From Lagopus muta (Eukaryota > Chordata > Aves > Galliformes > Phasianidae): a stretch of DNA of 64,000 nt. Numbering within the stretch: position 1 is the first letter of the stretch; each line of letters opens with the position of its first letter. The DNA lies in NCBI RefSeq assembly GCF_023343835.1, contig NC_064437.1, positions 55,564,972 to 55,628,971 on the forward strand. Reading direction: 5' to 3'. Under the pieces are notes generated by a model, which was not told the origin of the DNA, made no database searches, and saw nothing but the letters and a program-made list of their open reading frames with translations. Shown here piece by piece: positions 52,454 through 64,000 of this stretch. Both the position numbers and the translations under genes were made by a program.

Positions 52454-53343
52454 CTGCAGATACAATGACGCAGTGGTAAGACATCTGAAAATGCCTTGTG
52501 CTGAATGAGCAGAACTTTGTGAAACCTGCTGCAGCTTGTGTTTTGCTTTTCTTAATCAATCTGCGAGTGATGCATACAGTGTCAGAGAATCCAGCAGTAA
52601 ATTGGAGTGATTCACTGCTCAGGTGTCACAAAACTGAAAAAGGTGATAGGTCATTACTTTTAATAGGTGGATAGCATTGGAAGGGGAGCTGAGTGGAGAA
52701 TATAAATGCTACCTTCTTCTTGATTTCTGAAGAAGACAAACTCTGCAAAGGAAGCTGTGATTATATTCTCATAGACATGTTGCAAACACCTGAAATCTTA
52801 ACTGGACAGCCTTGGAAAAAATGCTTCTTAATCTTTGCTTTTGCTAACAGGGACACTCACGCTGATCACTTTCACTACATGCTTAGGGAATTTCCATTGG
52901 TTCCTGGACTACATCCACACTATATGGCATTTGTTTGTCATAACTGTTTCTGAGGCCTGAGTACAATATCAGAGCAATGCAGATTTCTGTACCGGACTGC
53001 ATCACGCTGCATTGGCTTTGAGTTTGAGCCAGGCAGTTTCTGTGTGAGTAAAGAGGCCTCTACTGGCCGAAAAGAGGAAACCAGCTTACAAGCAGCCTAA
53101 AATTTTTATGATTGTGTTTGACTAATATATAGTGATTGATAGATCTGATACAGAGGGTTCTGGGAAGACAGTCAACACTCTGCAATCATCTCAGTCTGGA
53201 CTAACATAACTCAGAGGCATTATGCTGAATTGATATCACTGGAAATGAGCTTACAACCTGGAATTAAGACCTTATATTGCAGCCTGCATCTTTAGCTCTT
53301 GATTATGGAGAATCCTATGTAAAACAAAGGGAGAAAGGCTCAC
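52454..53343. other. SORCS1 intron, 0.9 kb
   Basis: Intronic by position between two confident exons. No repeats or other coding signal were recognised. Confidence 0.75.
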
Positions 53344-53467
53344 CATACACAGCGATGGTCTTTGTGTCCTGAAGAATGGTGTTTCCTGCTGAGACCTGAA
53401 CAGTGATGGTATTCATCCCTTCTACAGAAAATGTAAATGTGATGCTCCCTTCCAAAGTGATCAGTGG
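53344..53467 (-). CDS. SORCS1: SORCS1 exon encoding second PKD-like segment (second half)
   Basis: The 124-base exon has an acceptor TATTTGCAG and donor GTGAGC. It starts in phase 0 with PLITLEGSITFTFSVEGMN and continues TITVQVSAGNTILQDTKTIAVY, leaving one G for the next exon. The TVQVSAGN.ILQDTK.IAV block is conserved across SorCS receptors and completes the second PKD-like fold begun in the preceding exon, from which a 1.55-kb intron separates it. Joined to the next exon it reads AVYEQFRSLRLSF, the expected SorCS1 continuation. Confidence 0.92.
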
Positions 53468-55020
53468 CTGCAAATACATCAGAAGAAGAGAAAATAAGTT
53501 AATTTGGCTGTAGAGGAAAAGCAAAGATGAGTTTGGCTCTTTGGCCTATTGGGATGGTTTGGGGAATTGGTTCCAGCTTGCAAAAGTAGGAAGGACCGTG
53601 TGACCTGGAAGCCAATTTTCTGGAGACTGCTCAGGATGCCTAAAAGGCTTTCTGCTGAGCATGCTGTATGTTTGGAATCCCATGTTAAAGTGTCTTTGCT
53701 CTCTCCAGAGTACTCTCCAGAGAGGTGCAGATTCTAACTAATAGGAGGGCCCACCAGGTTCACTGCTGTCACACTACTTTCCCCAGATCTAGTTGTGGTT
53801 TGTTGAAGGTATTTAAGGAGGTTGTGGCAGAATGAGGAGGCAAATCAACATTTCTCAGTTGCTCTCCTGCATAGGCACGGAGATGCTGCTTTTGGAAAAG
53901 GATGGGTTTTAGAGAGAACACAGATCCCCTCGGCTTCATCTGCTGTGCAAGCCAGTTAATCAGTGAGCAGTGCTCCCTTTCAACAGTCTCTGCCATAACT
54001 TCTGTTTTCGCTTATTAATGAACTCTGGATGAGGTCTTCAAAGCACATAGTATTAAGTCAAACCCTGTTCCCATTGTAGTCTGTAGTAAAATTCTCACTT
54101 CAATGAGAACAGAGTTAGACCAACTCTGATCACTTATGAGCTTAGAAGATCAGAAGGAAGGTTAAAAGGTGAGAATCAGAGCCTGTAAGTACCTCAAGGG
54201 AGAGACGATTTCTGATACAACAGAGTCCTTTAATCTACACACAAAGACATAACAAGATCCAGCAGCTTGAAACCAGAGCTAGATAAATTCAGACTACAAA
54301 CACAGGGCATATATTTAACACTCAAGATAATTAGCTGTGGGGAGAAAGCTGGGAGAGAGGGTAAGAAAGAAGCGGTGAATTTTCCATCATCTGAGGGACA
54401 AAGCAACAGGAAATTCAAATTCTACTTTAATCGCAAAGAGGTAAATAAAGCAGGAAATGTTGATGCAATCCTCTGACCTGCATTGTACAGAAGAAGAACA
54501 TGTGGTTGAAGGCCCATGTCAGCCCTACAAAAGCCATGAGAATCTCTCTCCTTAGAGATTAATAAGGGTGCCTGGGTACTGCTGCCACAAAGGCACATAC
54601 AATGTGCAATGCCAGTGCAGATTTACTAACTCTGCAAGCACAGAGGCAGCAGAATGTGCTGTATGCTATTTTCAGCTTTTGTTATTGCTTTTATAGTGAG
54701 TGAGGGAAAAAGCATACTAGAAGCACTTTGGGACCTTGGTTCTATATATCTACCTTGGATGAAGATGCCAGTACAAAGCTGCTGACAATTTGCATGAAAT
54801 GGCAATAAACCTGCAGCTAAGTCACAGCAGTAATCACAAAATGGTTCCTATATTTCAATGTTGGTACATCAAAGATCTAAGAATTAGCGTCTCTTCCTCT
54901 GACTTGCAGTTTTCTTGTGTGGAGGACTATTTAGAGGCATTTTCAGACCCTTCTCTTCCTCCTTTCCCAGTCAGAATTCCTCCTTGATTGTTTTGATATA
55001 AATCCATAGGGAATACAAAC
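53468..55020. other. SORCS1 intron, 1.55 kb
   Basis: Intronic by position between two confident exons. Apart from a short duplicated CTCTCCAGAG at 53699-53720 just outside strong interest, nothing beyond unique sequence was recognised. Confidence 0.75.
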
Positions 55021-55154
55021 CTCTGTGTTGTTCCCAAACCACCAGACGTAAGTAAGTGTTCCCACTTGACTTGGCCACAGTACTGCCGTGGCATTGACCT
55101 CCTTGTTCTTCGTGGTGACAAATGGAAGAGATAAATGAACATGTTCCAAGGGAC
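55021..55154 (-). CDS. SORCS1: SORCS1 exon encoding second PKD-like segment (first half)
   Basis: The 134-base exon follows a long pyrimidine tract and CTGCAG acceptor. Its first two bases complete a Cys codon begun in the PKD exon. It reads PLEHVHLSLPFVTTKNKEVN, then ATAVLWPSQVGTLTYVWWFG and NNTE, and ends in phase 0 before a GTTTGT donor. The WPSQ.GTLTY.WWFGN block is a strong SorCS signature. NAT and NNT are potential N-glycosylation sites. In SorCS2 structures this region forms a second PKD-like fold. The donor GTTTGT is weaker than average but is the only site that joins in frame to the next exon. Confidence 0.92.
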
Positions 55155-57586
55155 CTGCAGAGACAGATACAAGGTGTGAGTCATCCCTCCCTGTGAAATA
55201 CCAACTTGGGATAGAGGGGACATGAGGGGAGACCCACTGGTTTGAGGAAATAGTGTCCTAAATCGCCACAGGGCATGACATTTATCACACCTGTACCAGT
55301 GCTGAAATCCTGTGTTCTTTATTGCATGGATGTCAAATATCCAGGAACAGTATATACCACTTAAATAATAGAAGCAGAGCCCAGATATGTGAACAGGGTC
55401 TTCATTAAGAAGACATAAGAATGTGCAGGACAAATGGCTTCAGTTGACATGGAACATCTCTGTTGATGCAAATTATTATGATTTGGTGAACTTCAGTAAT
55501 ACTGTATCTATTCATACTGGATGAAATTCTGTCTGACCACAGTTTTTCACTGACTGCTTTCATTTTGTTACCCTATACTCCCTCTTTTCCACAATAAACT
55601 ATTTTATTTTTTAATATAAACAGAACATAATTCATTTGACAAGTGACATTATGCCCAGGGTTACATATTTCTCATCTTTTGGAGACAGATGGGCCTTTGT
55701 TATTGCATCTTGTCCTCTAGATTATTTTTTAAAACGTGTTCTGACTGTTCACTTAGAGAACAAAGCAATTGTTCTAAAACTGACATAGGAAAAAAAAAGA
55801 AGACTTCCCAGGTGATATGGGGACATGGGTTTCTAAAACAAGTAAAATTCATTTCCTACATCTGTGAGCTTCTAAGTGATGAGAAGTGGAGACCACAGCC
55901 TGAGAGGGTCGACTGCATTGTCCATGTGAATATTTTGCTAAAGGATCTTTTATATTTTAGGAGAGGATTTTTCTGAAAACATCACATGCGTAATATCACT
56001 TAGAACCTGGCTTTCCAAGAGAAACACTGAACATTTTAGAGCAAGCATCCCCTGACCCTGTATCACACACATGCAGAGAGGCATGAAAAAATTCACCTAA
56101 ACTAGACTGTATAAGCAATGCCAGTATAAACAAGAACCACTCCTTCTGATTCATTACTAAAATGCAGATTTCTTTGTGGTATAGACTCAGCCACTGATTA
56201 ACCTAACGCAGCCCCCTCATGTGGAACTAACCAAAGACTGCTATAGACACAGATGTGTGGCTCATTTTTCCTTCAATAATCAGCAGTCCCTTTTATAAAT
56301 TCTTAAGAAGCTGGAATTTCATCCTTCTGATTTTAATGGAATTTCCCTGCTCAGGTATATTTCTGTGACCTACAAGACACTAAGAACTGAGAAATGGCAG
56401 CTTCCCAAGCTGAATATTTTGCAGCTCTGATATCCTTTGGGATGTTTGCCAAATGCCAGGTACCACCAGCACAGACCTCTAAAGGAATACATTCCCTCAC
56501 ACCTGATATGGTGACAGTTGTGACAGTGACAATGACACCTATGTAAAATCTAGTTCACTCCAAAATAACTACACAGTTGCTCTGAATACAGCTAAAAAGA
56601 CCACATTGCAGAGGACACCCAACCCCTCCTCAGACCTGTGCCATGTGCTGGCTTAGAAAGAATGTGAAAGAATGGCTCTGACAAGCCAATGCTGCCTCAG
56701 CATTTCTCTTCAAATAGATGATGGGTCGAAGCGGCTGAAATGCTGAACTATTATCTGGCCAGCAGATGGGGATAGCTCATTCTGGATGGGCTCTTAACTG
56801 CTAGGAGTCTGCACCCTTCCAGGTAAGTTTGTAGAGACTTATTTCAGTGTGTATACCTTATACAAAGTACAGTCCATGCACAACAAAATACTCCTGCCTC
56901 ACAATACAATAATAATAACAATACAATACAATAATGCCTTACAAGACTTCCAAGAGGCCAGATTCATGCTTATGCACCCCAAGCTAAATAAAGTAGCCTT
57001 GCTCACTAGAGAGCTGAGAGGCAAAGCTAGCATTTCCATAGATTCAGAAGCTTTTGTAGATCTGGGCATTAGGCTTTATGAGGGCTTTATGAATTTATTG
57101 TACAACTCTGCCTTCAGCAAATCTATTGCTAGTCTGAATGGCACCATACTCTGTTTGTAATCTGCTCTGAGGTCCCTAATTCTTCACAGACAGAGGAAGG
57201 TGAAACACATCTTTCAGGCTGTGGCTTCTCTGGAGGTCAGACACCTATAATCTAGGCCTGACTGCAATGATAATGCAGTGACATACTGAAGTCACATATT
57301 GACTTTATCTAAACACAACTCAGAAATATATATTTATCAGCTGCTTAGTAGCATTAAGACATCTGGATATTGCTTCTTAATTGTACTGTTAAAACAAATT
57401 CTTAAAAAACAAAACAATTCTTAAGCTTTCTATGGCTCAAGAAAATGAATTAAATTAGCTACAACCCAGAAAGCCAGTGCGAGTAAGGGTGAGGTCCTCC
57501 CTGTCTTCTTCTTCTATCTTGTGGTTGCACAACAGAGTGGTTATTGTTATAGGGGCTCGTTACTGTGCAGATAGGCTGAGCGTATG

Positions 57587-57608
57587 CAAAGGTCCCCATG
57601 GACCTTTG
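57587..57608. repeat. 22-base perfect inverted repeat
   Basis: The arms CAAAGGTCC and GGACCTTTG flank CCAT. It resembles a degenerate inverted nuclear-receptor half-site pair, in a SORCS1 intron. Confidence 0.8.
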
Positions 57609-57727
57609 TTGTCAAACAGCAAACAATTACCAACCCTGTTCATAGAAGGCTGTCAGAACCTCTTGTGAAATATCAACTGCCAAAACACTGCTCCATTTGT
57701 TTCCAGTGACCTTTTACACAGACTGGG

Positions 57728-57745
57728 AAAAAAAAAAAAAAAAAA
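57728..57745. repeat. A18 homopolymer
   Basis: An uninterrupted A run in a SORCS1 intron. Confidence 0.9.
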
Positions 57746-59381
57746 GATGACCACAGCTCGTGTTGAGGTGACTTTCATAACCAGCAGCAGAAGGAGGAGG
57801 ATTGCTGCATCCTGCATCTCCTCTGCTAAGCACCCAAGCACAAGCAAGAAGGCAAACTACAGTGTGACTCCAGAACCTCTCCTCTGCAGACAAGGGCACT
57901 CTCCACTGGACCAAACCCGTGCTTCCTCAGTTGCTGAAGAAATTATGTGAAAGCATATAAAAATCTGCTCTAAGCAGAGTTCCTTTTCTATCATACAGTG
58001 ATTCTCAAAACCATGCAACAAAACCAACCAACCAAAAAAACAGTAGCTATCTAAAAGCTGAGACCTTACCTTGCCTCGCCAGTGCTTCAAAGCAGAAGTA
58101 ATTCAGGATAAATATATAAATAAAGAACCAAAGCTTGATAACAATCTGATTTATCAGCAGAGTTCTTTTTTGCAAGATAGATAGGAGTTTTTCAAACACA
58201 CAACACTGCTGAAGGACTCTGTGACACAAAAGTTTATGGCAGACCAGTATCAGGTAAGGGAATCATAAATGGTACATGATGCTCATGTCTTTTTCAAGGA
58301 AGAAGTTCAGTGAAGGATTTGTTACTGTTCCCATCATGCCCCCACATACACCTGCTGTCTCCTACACCTACAAATCCCACTGGTCCCATCTGCTGATACG
58401 ACTGTGCACCATTAGAGAACTGCCCTCTTCCCCTAAAGGTGCACCTGATTTCATGCTAAGTGAAGTAACTCCAAAACCAGAGTCACAGAATGTGGAATGT
58501 GCTGAATTATCTAGGCAATATGTGGAATTACTTTAGTAGAGGCTAAGTAGTATTTCTATACGCATAACATAAAATAAAAATAACTAAGTTTAAAATATTT
58601 TTTTTCTTCAGTAAATCTGTCACATAGATATACAGCCTAGAAAAGTAATTAACAAAACCCAACAAAAATAACAAAATAAACAAAAAAAAGAAAATAATTA
58701 CACAATGTAAAACAAATTATGACCCCAAACAAAATCCAGAGATACTACAAAGTTTCACTAACGGTCAAACATTTTGGATTCTCAGGCATGTGCAAGAATA
58801 AAGATGAAAGAACACATTGCTGGTTTTATACAAGGACTGAGATACATTTCAGATGTAAATCAGAGAGAGCCAACATATAAAAAGTTTGAAAAGAATAGCA
58901 AAAGAGCAATGTGAAGATAACATTTTTTCTTGTTATACTCTTTTAACACCAGGATTTTGGTTCCTATGACAACAGAAAGACTGAAATGCACAAGTTTCCA
59001 TCCCAAATGTGTCTGCATTTCATTAAAGGGCAAAACACTGTACGAAGTGAAAGTCAAGGTTTTTAAAAGTGAATAAAAGATGTCTTTATTTTTCTGGCAC
59101 TGTAAACATGCCAACCACAGTGCATTTCAGAAAGGGAAAGATAATACTCTGAGCTGTCTCAGATTGGACCACCCAAAGTTAGAGGTTAAACACGGTTCAA
59201 AAAAACAAACTGCTATTCCTTGTGTCTCCTCTCATTCTGAAGTCCTCCATTGGAGGTCAAACTCTCACCATCTCCCATCACTTCATCCTCTCACATACAA
59301 AGTCCAAGCATCATCTCTCAGAGCAAGTGATAATTTTTTCTAGGAATGACAGAAGCTAACAATGAGTATGAACATACATAC

Positions 59382-59568
59382 ATGTTACGTGCAGGTAGAG
59401 GACAGCATTGTCAGATCCCAGGCTATTTTCCACCAGCACGGTCACTCGGAATATGCCCACGTTCTGGTAGGTGTGTTTGATCCCATCTTCTGTTGAGCTG
59501 AGATTGGCATATGAAACAGCGGTGCCGTCACCAAAATCCACCTGAATGAGGGATCTTTGGAGATCTCC
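59382..59568 (-). CDS. SORCS1: SORCS1 exon encoding PKD domain
   Basis: The 187-base exon starts in phase 0 after a CACCACAG acceptor and ends in phase 1 before a GTATGT donor. It begins GDLQRSLIQVDFGDGT and contains the PKD hallmark block VDFGDGTA, then an N-glycosylation sequon NLSS, the segment HTYQNVGIFRVTV typical of PKD beta-strands, and ends LYLHVT. The final T joins GT of the next exon to give Cys, so the protein reads HVTC-PLEHV, as expected in SorCS proteins. The PKD domain lies in the luminal or extracellular stalk between the VPS10 propeller and the membrane and is thought to help dimerisation. An in-frame GTAACA lies nearer the exon body, but using it would lose the VTC residues, so the GTATGT donor is preferred. 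I found no further upstream exon between here and 64000. Confidence 0.93.
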
Positions 59569-60797
59569 CTGTGGTGACAGAAAAAAGAAAGGGTCAGAAT
59601 ATACTTTTTTTTTCTTTTCTTTTTTCTGAAAGAGACTTGTTGGAACATCAGTCCACAGCCTCTGATGTCAGCAGGAGTACTGGTGGGAGCTACAGAAAAT
59701 GACTGTGAGAGACTGAATCAGTGGAGTGATGTAGACAGATCATCCAGAGCATATTCACATTCCTGATGTTAGCAGAGGTCACTTCATCAACTTACACAGC
59801 AGACACTGGAGAGAAAGCGATCCTTCTTCAGGTTAACTCAGCTGCATTATTAAAGGTGAAGTATTACAGAAGGTGTATGCTGTAGCCTTGCATTCCTGCT
59901 TGTCAGGAAAGATGGGCATTATTTGTAAACATTCCAGCTCCTTTCTCCAGGTTTCCTTATTGTGAAGAGCAGTGTTGTAGTGGGAGTGACACTCAGCAAG
60001 CACTAAGGATGTGGGTAACTGTCTCAGGAGTCTTTGGAACAAATCACATTATGCGTTTTGCATTTTAAATCATAAAAACTAAATAAACAAAACAGTGTAA
60101 GAAGGAACTTTGAGAAGTCCTCAGGGAAGGGTCAACTCTATCTAAGCAGCAGGGTGTTAAAAGAACCTTTTCAGTCTTACATGATAACAACCAGTTACAG
60201 GAGCTTACAACTTGTTCAGCGGCCTGATTTGAAGTGAGCCTGATTTGTATTTATTTCAGAATAGCTACCAACACCACTGACACTAAGTGGCACCCTTTGT
60301 GACTGCCTCAGAAGAGGAGAGCTAATGAATTGACAAGGCTGATTAAACTCTTCTCCTCCTGCCTAGAGATAATCCTATCAGAGTGGGTTTGTAGCGCAAC
60401 TCAGACTGCCACTCTTTGACATTATTCTCCTGGGCTGCTAATCTACCAGGTTTCAGAGCTGTTAAAATAAATTACAATAAGTAAATAAATAAAATCCACA
60501 GCTGGGGGTAAAAATTTAAACCAAAGCCAAGGATATCAGATATCTGTGTTATTCATGCCTCTTTAACGCAAACCAATCCTAAAACAGATTTTAATCTTCT
60601 GCTCTTGAAACTGAATTCCAGTCTGCTGCATGTGATTTTGTCAAATGCCAAAGCCACACAGTCCTCAAAGATATATAAAACCCAAAAGAGGAGGGTGATG
60701 TCATTACTTCATTCTGCTTTCCAGACAAAAAGCAAGTTTCTGATTTTTTGTTTACAAGCTAGTTTATCAGACAGAGAAGTAAGCCTCAACTGTATAC

Positions 60798-60818
60798 AAA
60801 ACAAACAAACAAACAAAA
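60798..60818. repeat. CAAA microsatellite
   Basis: About four to five copies of CAAA within an A-rich stretch. Confidence 0.8.
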
Positions 60819-61793
60819 GAAAAGCTCCCCAAAAAACGAAAGATAACCCATGTCTTATATGTTAGAAACACAAGATTTTCTGATATCACAAGGCAGTGAT
60901 ATGCGTCTGATAAGGGCAGCTTTTCATGATCAAATACAGCCTACATTGCCCTGTATAGCAACTATGGCTGCCTCATACCCCCTGTCCTTCAGGTGAGATG
61001 TAGAATCTTGTCTCAATTTAAAGCATTCTTTCTCCTTTTGGGAGTGCCTCTCAGAGGCTCTGCATGATGCCTACATGGGGTATGTCCCAGCTTCCTGTTG
61101 CTATGCAGCAGCTTACAACCAGGCTGATCCCGAGGCAGCTGCCACTGTCTGCAAGAATGTCACTAAAATAATAGCTGACGACAGTCCATAAAACTGGCTG
61201 AAAATGCTCTTAATTTACTTTGGTTTCCTTCTTTCCTTACCACTCTGAGATAGAAACAGTCCTCTGGATGCCCAGCTAGAAGAAAAGGTACCCATGTAAA
61301 TGGTTGGCATCGGGCAGGTATTCACATCAGAAAGGGAAATGTGTGAGTGTGAGAGAACTGGAACAGAATCATTCCCATTCCTCATGTTCCTTCTGTCTTT
61401 TTATCACTTGTTGTGAAGACAGAAATGGTGGAAGCATGGCTGAATGGGAAGTGGGGGCAGCCGAGCCCTACTTCAGGATAGCAAGAGAGATAAATTGTTC
61501 CAGACACTCTGTTTTCAGAGGTTAAAGTGGTACTCATTACACTGCCCTGGCACCCTGCTGGAAGCTCAGTTGCTTCCAAAGGGGTGAGACAAAAATAACT
61601 GTATTGTTCTGCTCTGGAGTATCGCAGACTGAATGTGTAGAGACAAAGGCATCCCCTGACAAAAGCATGTGCCTGGAGCTTCCTAGAGATACCCCACGCC
61701 ATTTCTCCCCAAGTTGTGAAGGTACGGACAGTAAAGTCCCTAAGTGACACAAGTTATATGAAAGAGGATGTGCAAAGTTACAAACAAGATGGA

Positions 61794-61925
61794 ATCATAG
61801 AAACATAAAGGCGGGAAAAGGTCTCTAAGATCACCAAATCAAACCATCAACTCATCATCACTATGCCCACCAAAACATGTCCCTCAGTGCCACATCTACC
61901 ACTGTTCTGTGGTATTTTGACTTCA
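61794..61925 (-). mobile_element. CR1 3' fragment, reversed
   Basis: Diverged reverse complement of a CR1 end: ATCATAGAAACATAAAGGCG, GGTCTCTAAGATCACCAAAT and CAAAACATGTCCCTCAGTGC. It lies in the SORCS1 intron in the same orientation as the gene. Confidence 0.82.
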
Positions 61926-62070
61926 AGCCAGCATGCAGAGCCAACATGTTTGACATGAGCCAACATGTACCAAATAGGATTTGCCTCCACAGACAAAGGT
62001 GAGCATACATCAGTTTTCTGAAGAACCCTTGAAAGGTCTTCCAGTTCCTCTATGCCCATCATTGCTAGGG

Positions 62071-62127
62071 TTTTAATTTTTTTTTTCCTTTTTTTTTTTC
62101 TTTCTTTCTTTTTTTTTTTTTTTTTTT
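62071..62127. repeat. T-rich tract with CTTT units
   Basis: A 57-base pyrimidine tract of T runs with scattered C, about 145 bases right of the CR1 fragment at 61794-61925. Confidence 0.9.
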
Positions 62128-64000
62128 AACTGTAAAGAGATGACACATTCAAAAATTATTCAGCAAAGCCATACTGCTGGGACAAAAGCAGTCTGCATGA
62201 TTAAAACCACACTGCCATAGTGACCCCGCTGGCTTTATCATATCTGAATATATTTGAGGTCAGGCAGTTGAGATATATTCCAGGACAAGGTATCTTCCTC
62301 TGCATATTTGAAGTAGCAGAGAAGATGAAAAGTGCGATACCACATTAGAACAGCTCTGTTTCAGCAAGAGACAAAATTCATGTTCTAACAGACTTTTCTT
62401 CTCATCTTCATTTTTCTCTATAGCCATGAAACCTGTAGTGTCTACAGGTGCTGCCAGGGAAGGGAGCCATTTCCAACATATGCAGGATTTAGATCTCAAG
62501 TTTTCTTCCAAATTCCCCTGGGAGAAAAGATGCTGACAGAGACATCTGAAAATTTAATTGGAGAAGAACTTGAGCTGCTATTCCCACAGCCTCTTTCATT
62601 TGTCTTAGCTTTTTCTGTTTTGTTTTAAAGCCCTTTGAACTGGAAAAGCACTTTCTTTTCGGTAAGACCCAGGCTATAACACTTCTCTGAAAATGCCACG
62701 TTTTGAAAGGCTGACATTTAAAATTCTATCTTAGGAAAGGAGAGAAAAAAAGTCAGAAAAACAAAGAGATTGTGATTTTGTCTATTTTTCATATGTTTTA
62801 TCTGTGCCAGGAAAGAGTATGGGCAGAATAAACCAGAAGACAAAGTAGGAAAGCCAAAATCAAAACATTTCCTTACAACCTGCACCTGATCTACATCAAC
62901 CCCAGCTCCAGAGAGCCATTTGCATGTGGCTGATTTTCCAAGAGAGGATCTGTTTTGCAACAATTTGATGCCTATACATACATCTTGCTAAAAATCTCTC
63001 TTTTTACTTTTTTTTTTCTGGCTTCTCCTCAGCATTTTGACAAGTCCAGCACTACATGAGAGGGGTTTCTGAAGCTTTTAGCCCGATTAAGGTAGACACA
63101 AAAGCTACTGTGTTATTTCTGCCGTCACAGCAAAGCACTTGGATGCAGTCATTGCCGAGCTGTCTTTGGGCATCCACTCTAGCCTTCAATGGAAGAGGTC
63201 TTTAATGCCAGTGCTCTTAGGCACTGAGGAAAAATTTGACAAGATGGCTGCTTGCGGTGATATCTGTGCATTCAGTGCCTCATTCACACATTCACACATT
63301 CAGTGCATCAATCACACTATGCTAGGCAACCACAATTATAATAGTTGGAAAAATAAAAGTACTTTTAGTGGATGGATTTTTTTTACCAAGTATTGGGTAA
63401 AATATAAAATATTTTGTTTATAACACATTGCAATATGCACAAAGTTGGGTATATCTGAAGACTGCACATTTGATAAAGCTTTCAGTTCAGCCAAAGACAT
63501 ACGTGTATACTGAAATTCAAGCATATGAGTATTCCTTTTAGCCAGAGAAGAACACCTGGGAATTAAAAACAATTTTTCCCAAGGCCCATCTTAAGCCTTC
63601 TTCCCATACACCATGAGATGCTAAACTATAAATTGGAAATTTACTGTCTTCTAAGGGATTTTCTCATTAAATGCCTACAGAATTTCTAAGCATAAACAGA
63701 ACACTCTCCATTCCCCAAACCAAAATACACACTTTTCCTGTATCTTGCCAAAACAATAGAGCATTCATAAGACACAGATGTTTCCAACAAACTCCATGAA
63801 GCTTCCTGCCTGGGGATATGCCAAGAAACTGACTATATACTTCACAACAATATTGTTACATTTTGATTACTTTCACAGAGTCTTGGTATTTCAGTGTATC
63901 TGAGGTTGGGGCTCATTCAAACTCATCACAAACACTCTATCTGAATTTTGCCCAGGAGGTTCTAATCATGAATTTTCCTTATTAACTTACAGTCTTTGTA

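Larger units (their letters stand above)
55155..59381. other. SORCS1 intron, 4.2 kb
   Basis: No coding signal was recognised. It contains an A tract at 57728-57745, an AATAC/AATA microsatellite around 56902-56935, and a 22-base inverted repeat at 57587-57608. Confidence 0.75.
29529..64000 (-). other. SORCS1: SORCS1 gene, 3' part (nine coding exons; 5' part outside window)
   Basis: This is the 3' portion of a gene for a SorCS-family VPS10-domain receptor: type I neuronal membrane proteins that sort cargo between plasma membrane, endosomes and Golgi. For SorCS1, known cargoes include APP, neurexin and AMPA receptors. Nine minus-strand exons join in consistent phase at GT/AG sites: 59382-59568, 55021-55154, 53344-53467, 52341-52453, 49206-49337, 37108-37207, 32595-32700, 32276-32436 and 29529-29593. 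Together they encode PKD, PKD-like, membrane-proximal, transmembrane and cytoplasmic segments. I chose SORCS1 over SORCS3 because the tail reads NVPQSEL...DEKLD and ends QSTKEIPTYVN, the SorCS1 pattern as I remember it; SorCS3 ends ESTKEIPNCTSV. The VPS10 and 10CC domains and the start codon must lie past 64000. Assignment to the family is near certain. The paralogue is very likely right but was not checked by alignment. Confidence 0.93.
59569..64000. other. SORCS1 intron (upstream of PKD exon), no exon seen
   Basis: No exon of the expected SorCS sequence preceding the PKD domain was found in this 4.4-kb stretch on the minus strand, so it is read as intron. It contains a degraded CR1 fragment at 61794-61925, a T-rich tract at 62071-62127, a short CAAA microsatellite at 60798-60818 and short ATTCACAC repeats near 63277-63300. 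Confidence 0.6.

Noticed and set aside
53699..53720. CTCTCCAGAG duplicated in an intron
   Set aside because: Too short to distinguish from chance slippage.
54927..55433. 168-codon minus-strand open frame overlapping a SORCS1 exon
   Set aside because: It reads the exon in the wrong frame. The neighbouring frame carries the SorCS sequence WPSQ.GTLTY.WW.
61382..61750. 122-codon minus-strand open frame in the right-hand intron
   Set aside because: No similarity to the SorCS segment expected upstream of the PKD domain, and no matching splice phase.
63995..64000. Possible exon end at the window edge
   Set aside because: A good minus-strand donor sequence GTAAGT occurs at about 63985-63990, but the few bases before it do not fit the SorCS sequence expected upstream of the PKD exon, and too little is visible.
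1..64000. tRNA, rRNA, CRISPR arrays, operons or bacterial mobile elements
   Set aside because: None were seen; the window is vertebrate nuclear DNA with spliced exons and LINE repeats.

Overview
The window looks like nuclear DNA from a bird, possibly a galliform. It is AT-rich, has long introns, carries no prokaryote-like gene blocks, and contains several copies of the avian LINE CR1, which ends in copies of the octamer ATTCTATG. The only cellular gene I can support is the 3' part of SORCS1, a type I VPS10-domain sorting receptor, on the minus strand. Nine coding exons can be placed with consensus splice sites and consistent reading phase. They run from a PKD-domain exon at 59382-59568, through a second PKD-like segment, the membrane-proximal domain and the transmembrane exon, to two alternative cytoplasmic tails ending at 32268 and 29529. 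The VPS10 propeller, the signal peptide and the promoter lie beyond the right edge, past 64000.

Layout: 1 to about 27.8 kb is downstream intergenic DNA with no recognisable gene. It holds three CR1 fragments, homopolymer tracts and a few palindromic motifs, including a perfect everted pair of nuclear-receptor half-sites at 11640-11659. About 27.9-29.5 kb is the probable 3' UTR of the long-tail transcript, with two C-rich blocks that read as G-quadruplex motifs in the mRNA. From 29.5 to 59.6 kb are the SORCS1 exons and introns. From 59.6 to 64 kb is intron with a CR1 fragment and a large T tract.

The largest open frame (783 codons, 42392-44743, plus strand) is not a host gene. It is the 3' part of a 5'-truncated CR1 inserted antisense in the 12-kb SORCS1 intron. 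The reverse transcriptase is intact, the octamer tail is present, and an 8-bp target-site duplication (TGACTTAT) flanks it. Two diverged copies of a roughly 225-bp LTR-like repeat lie on either side of it.

Nothing here amounts to a new multi-gene system. The most useful leads concern SORCS1 tail diversity: a stop-containing readthrough tail, a spliced tail, and a stop-free 158-base intron that could give a third tail. Others are a 62-base near-palindrome close to a splice donor and the 3' UTR G-rich motifs. All identifications come from reading and from memory of the families; no searches were run.
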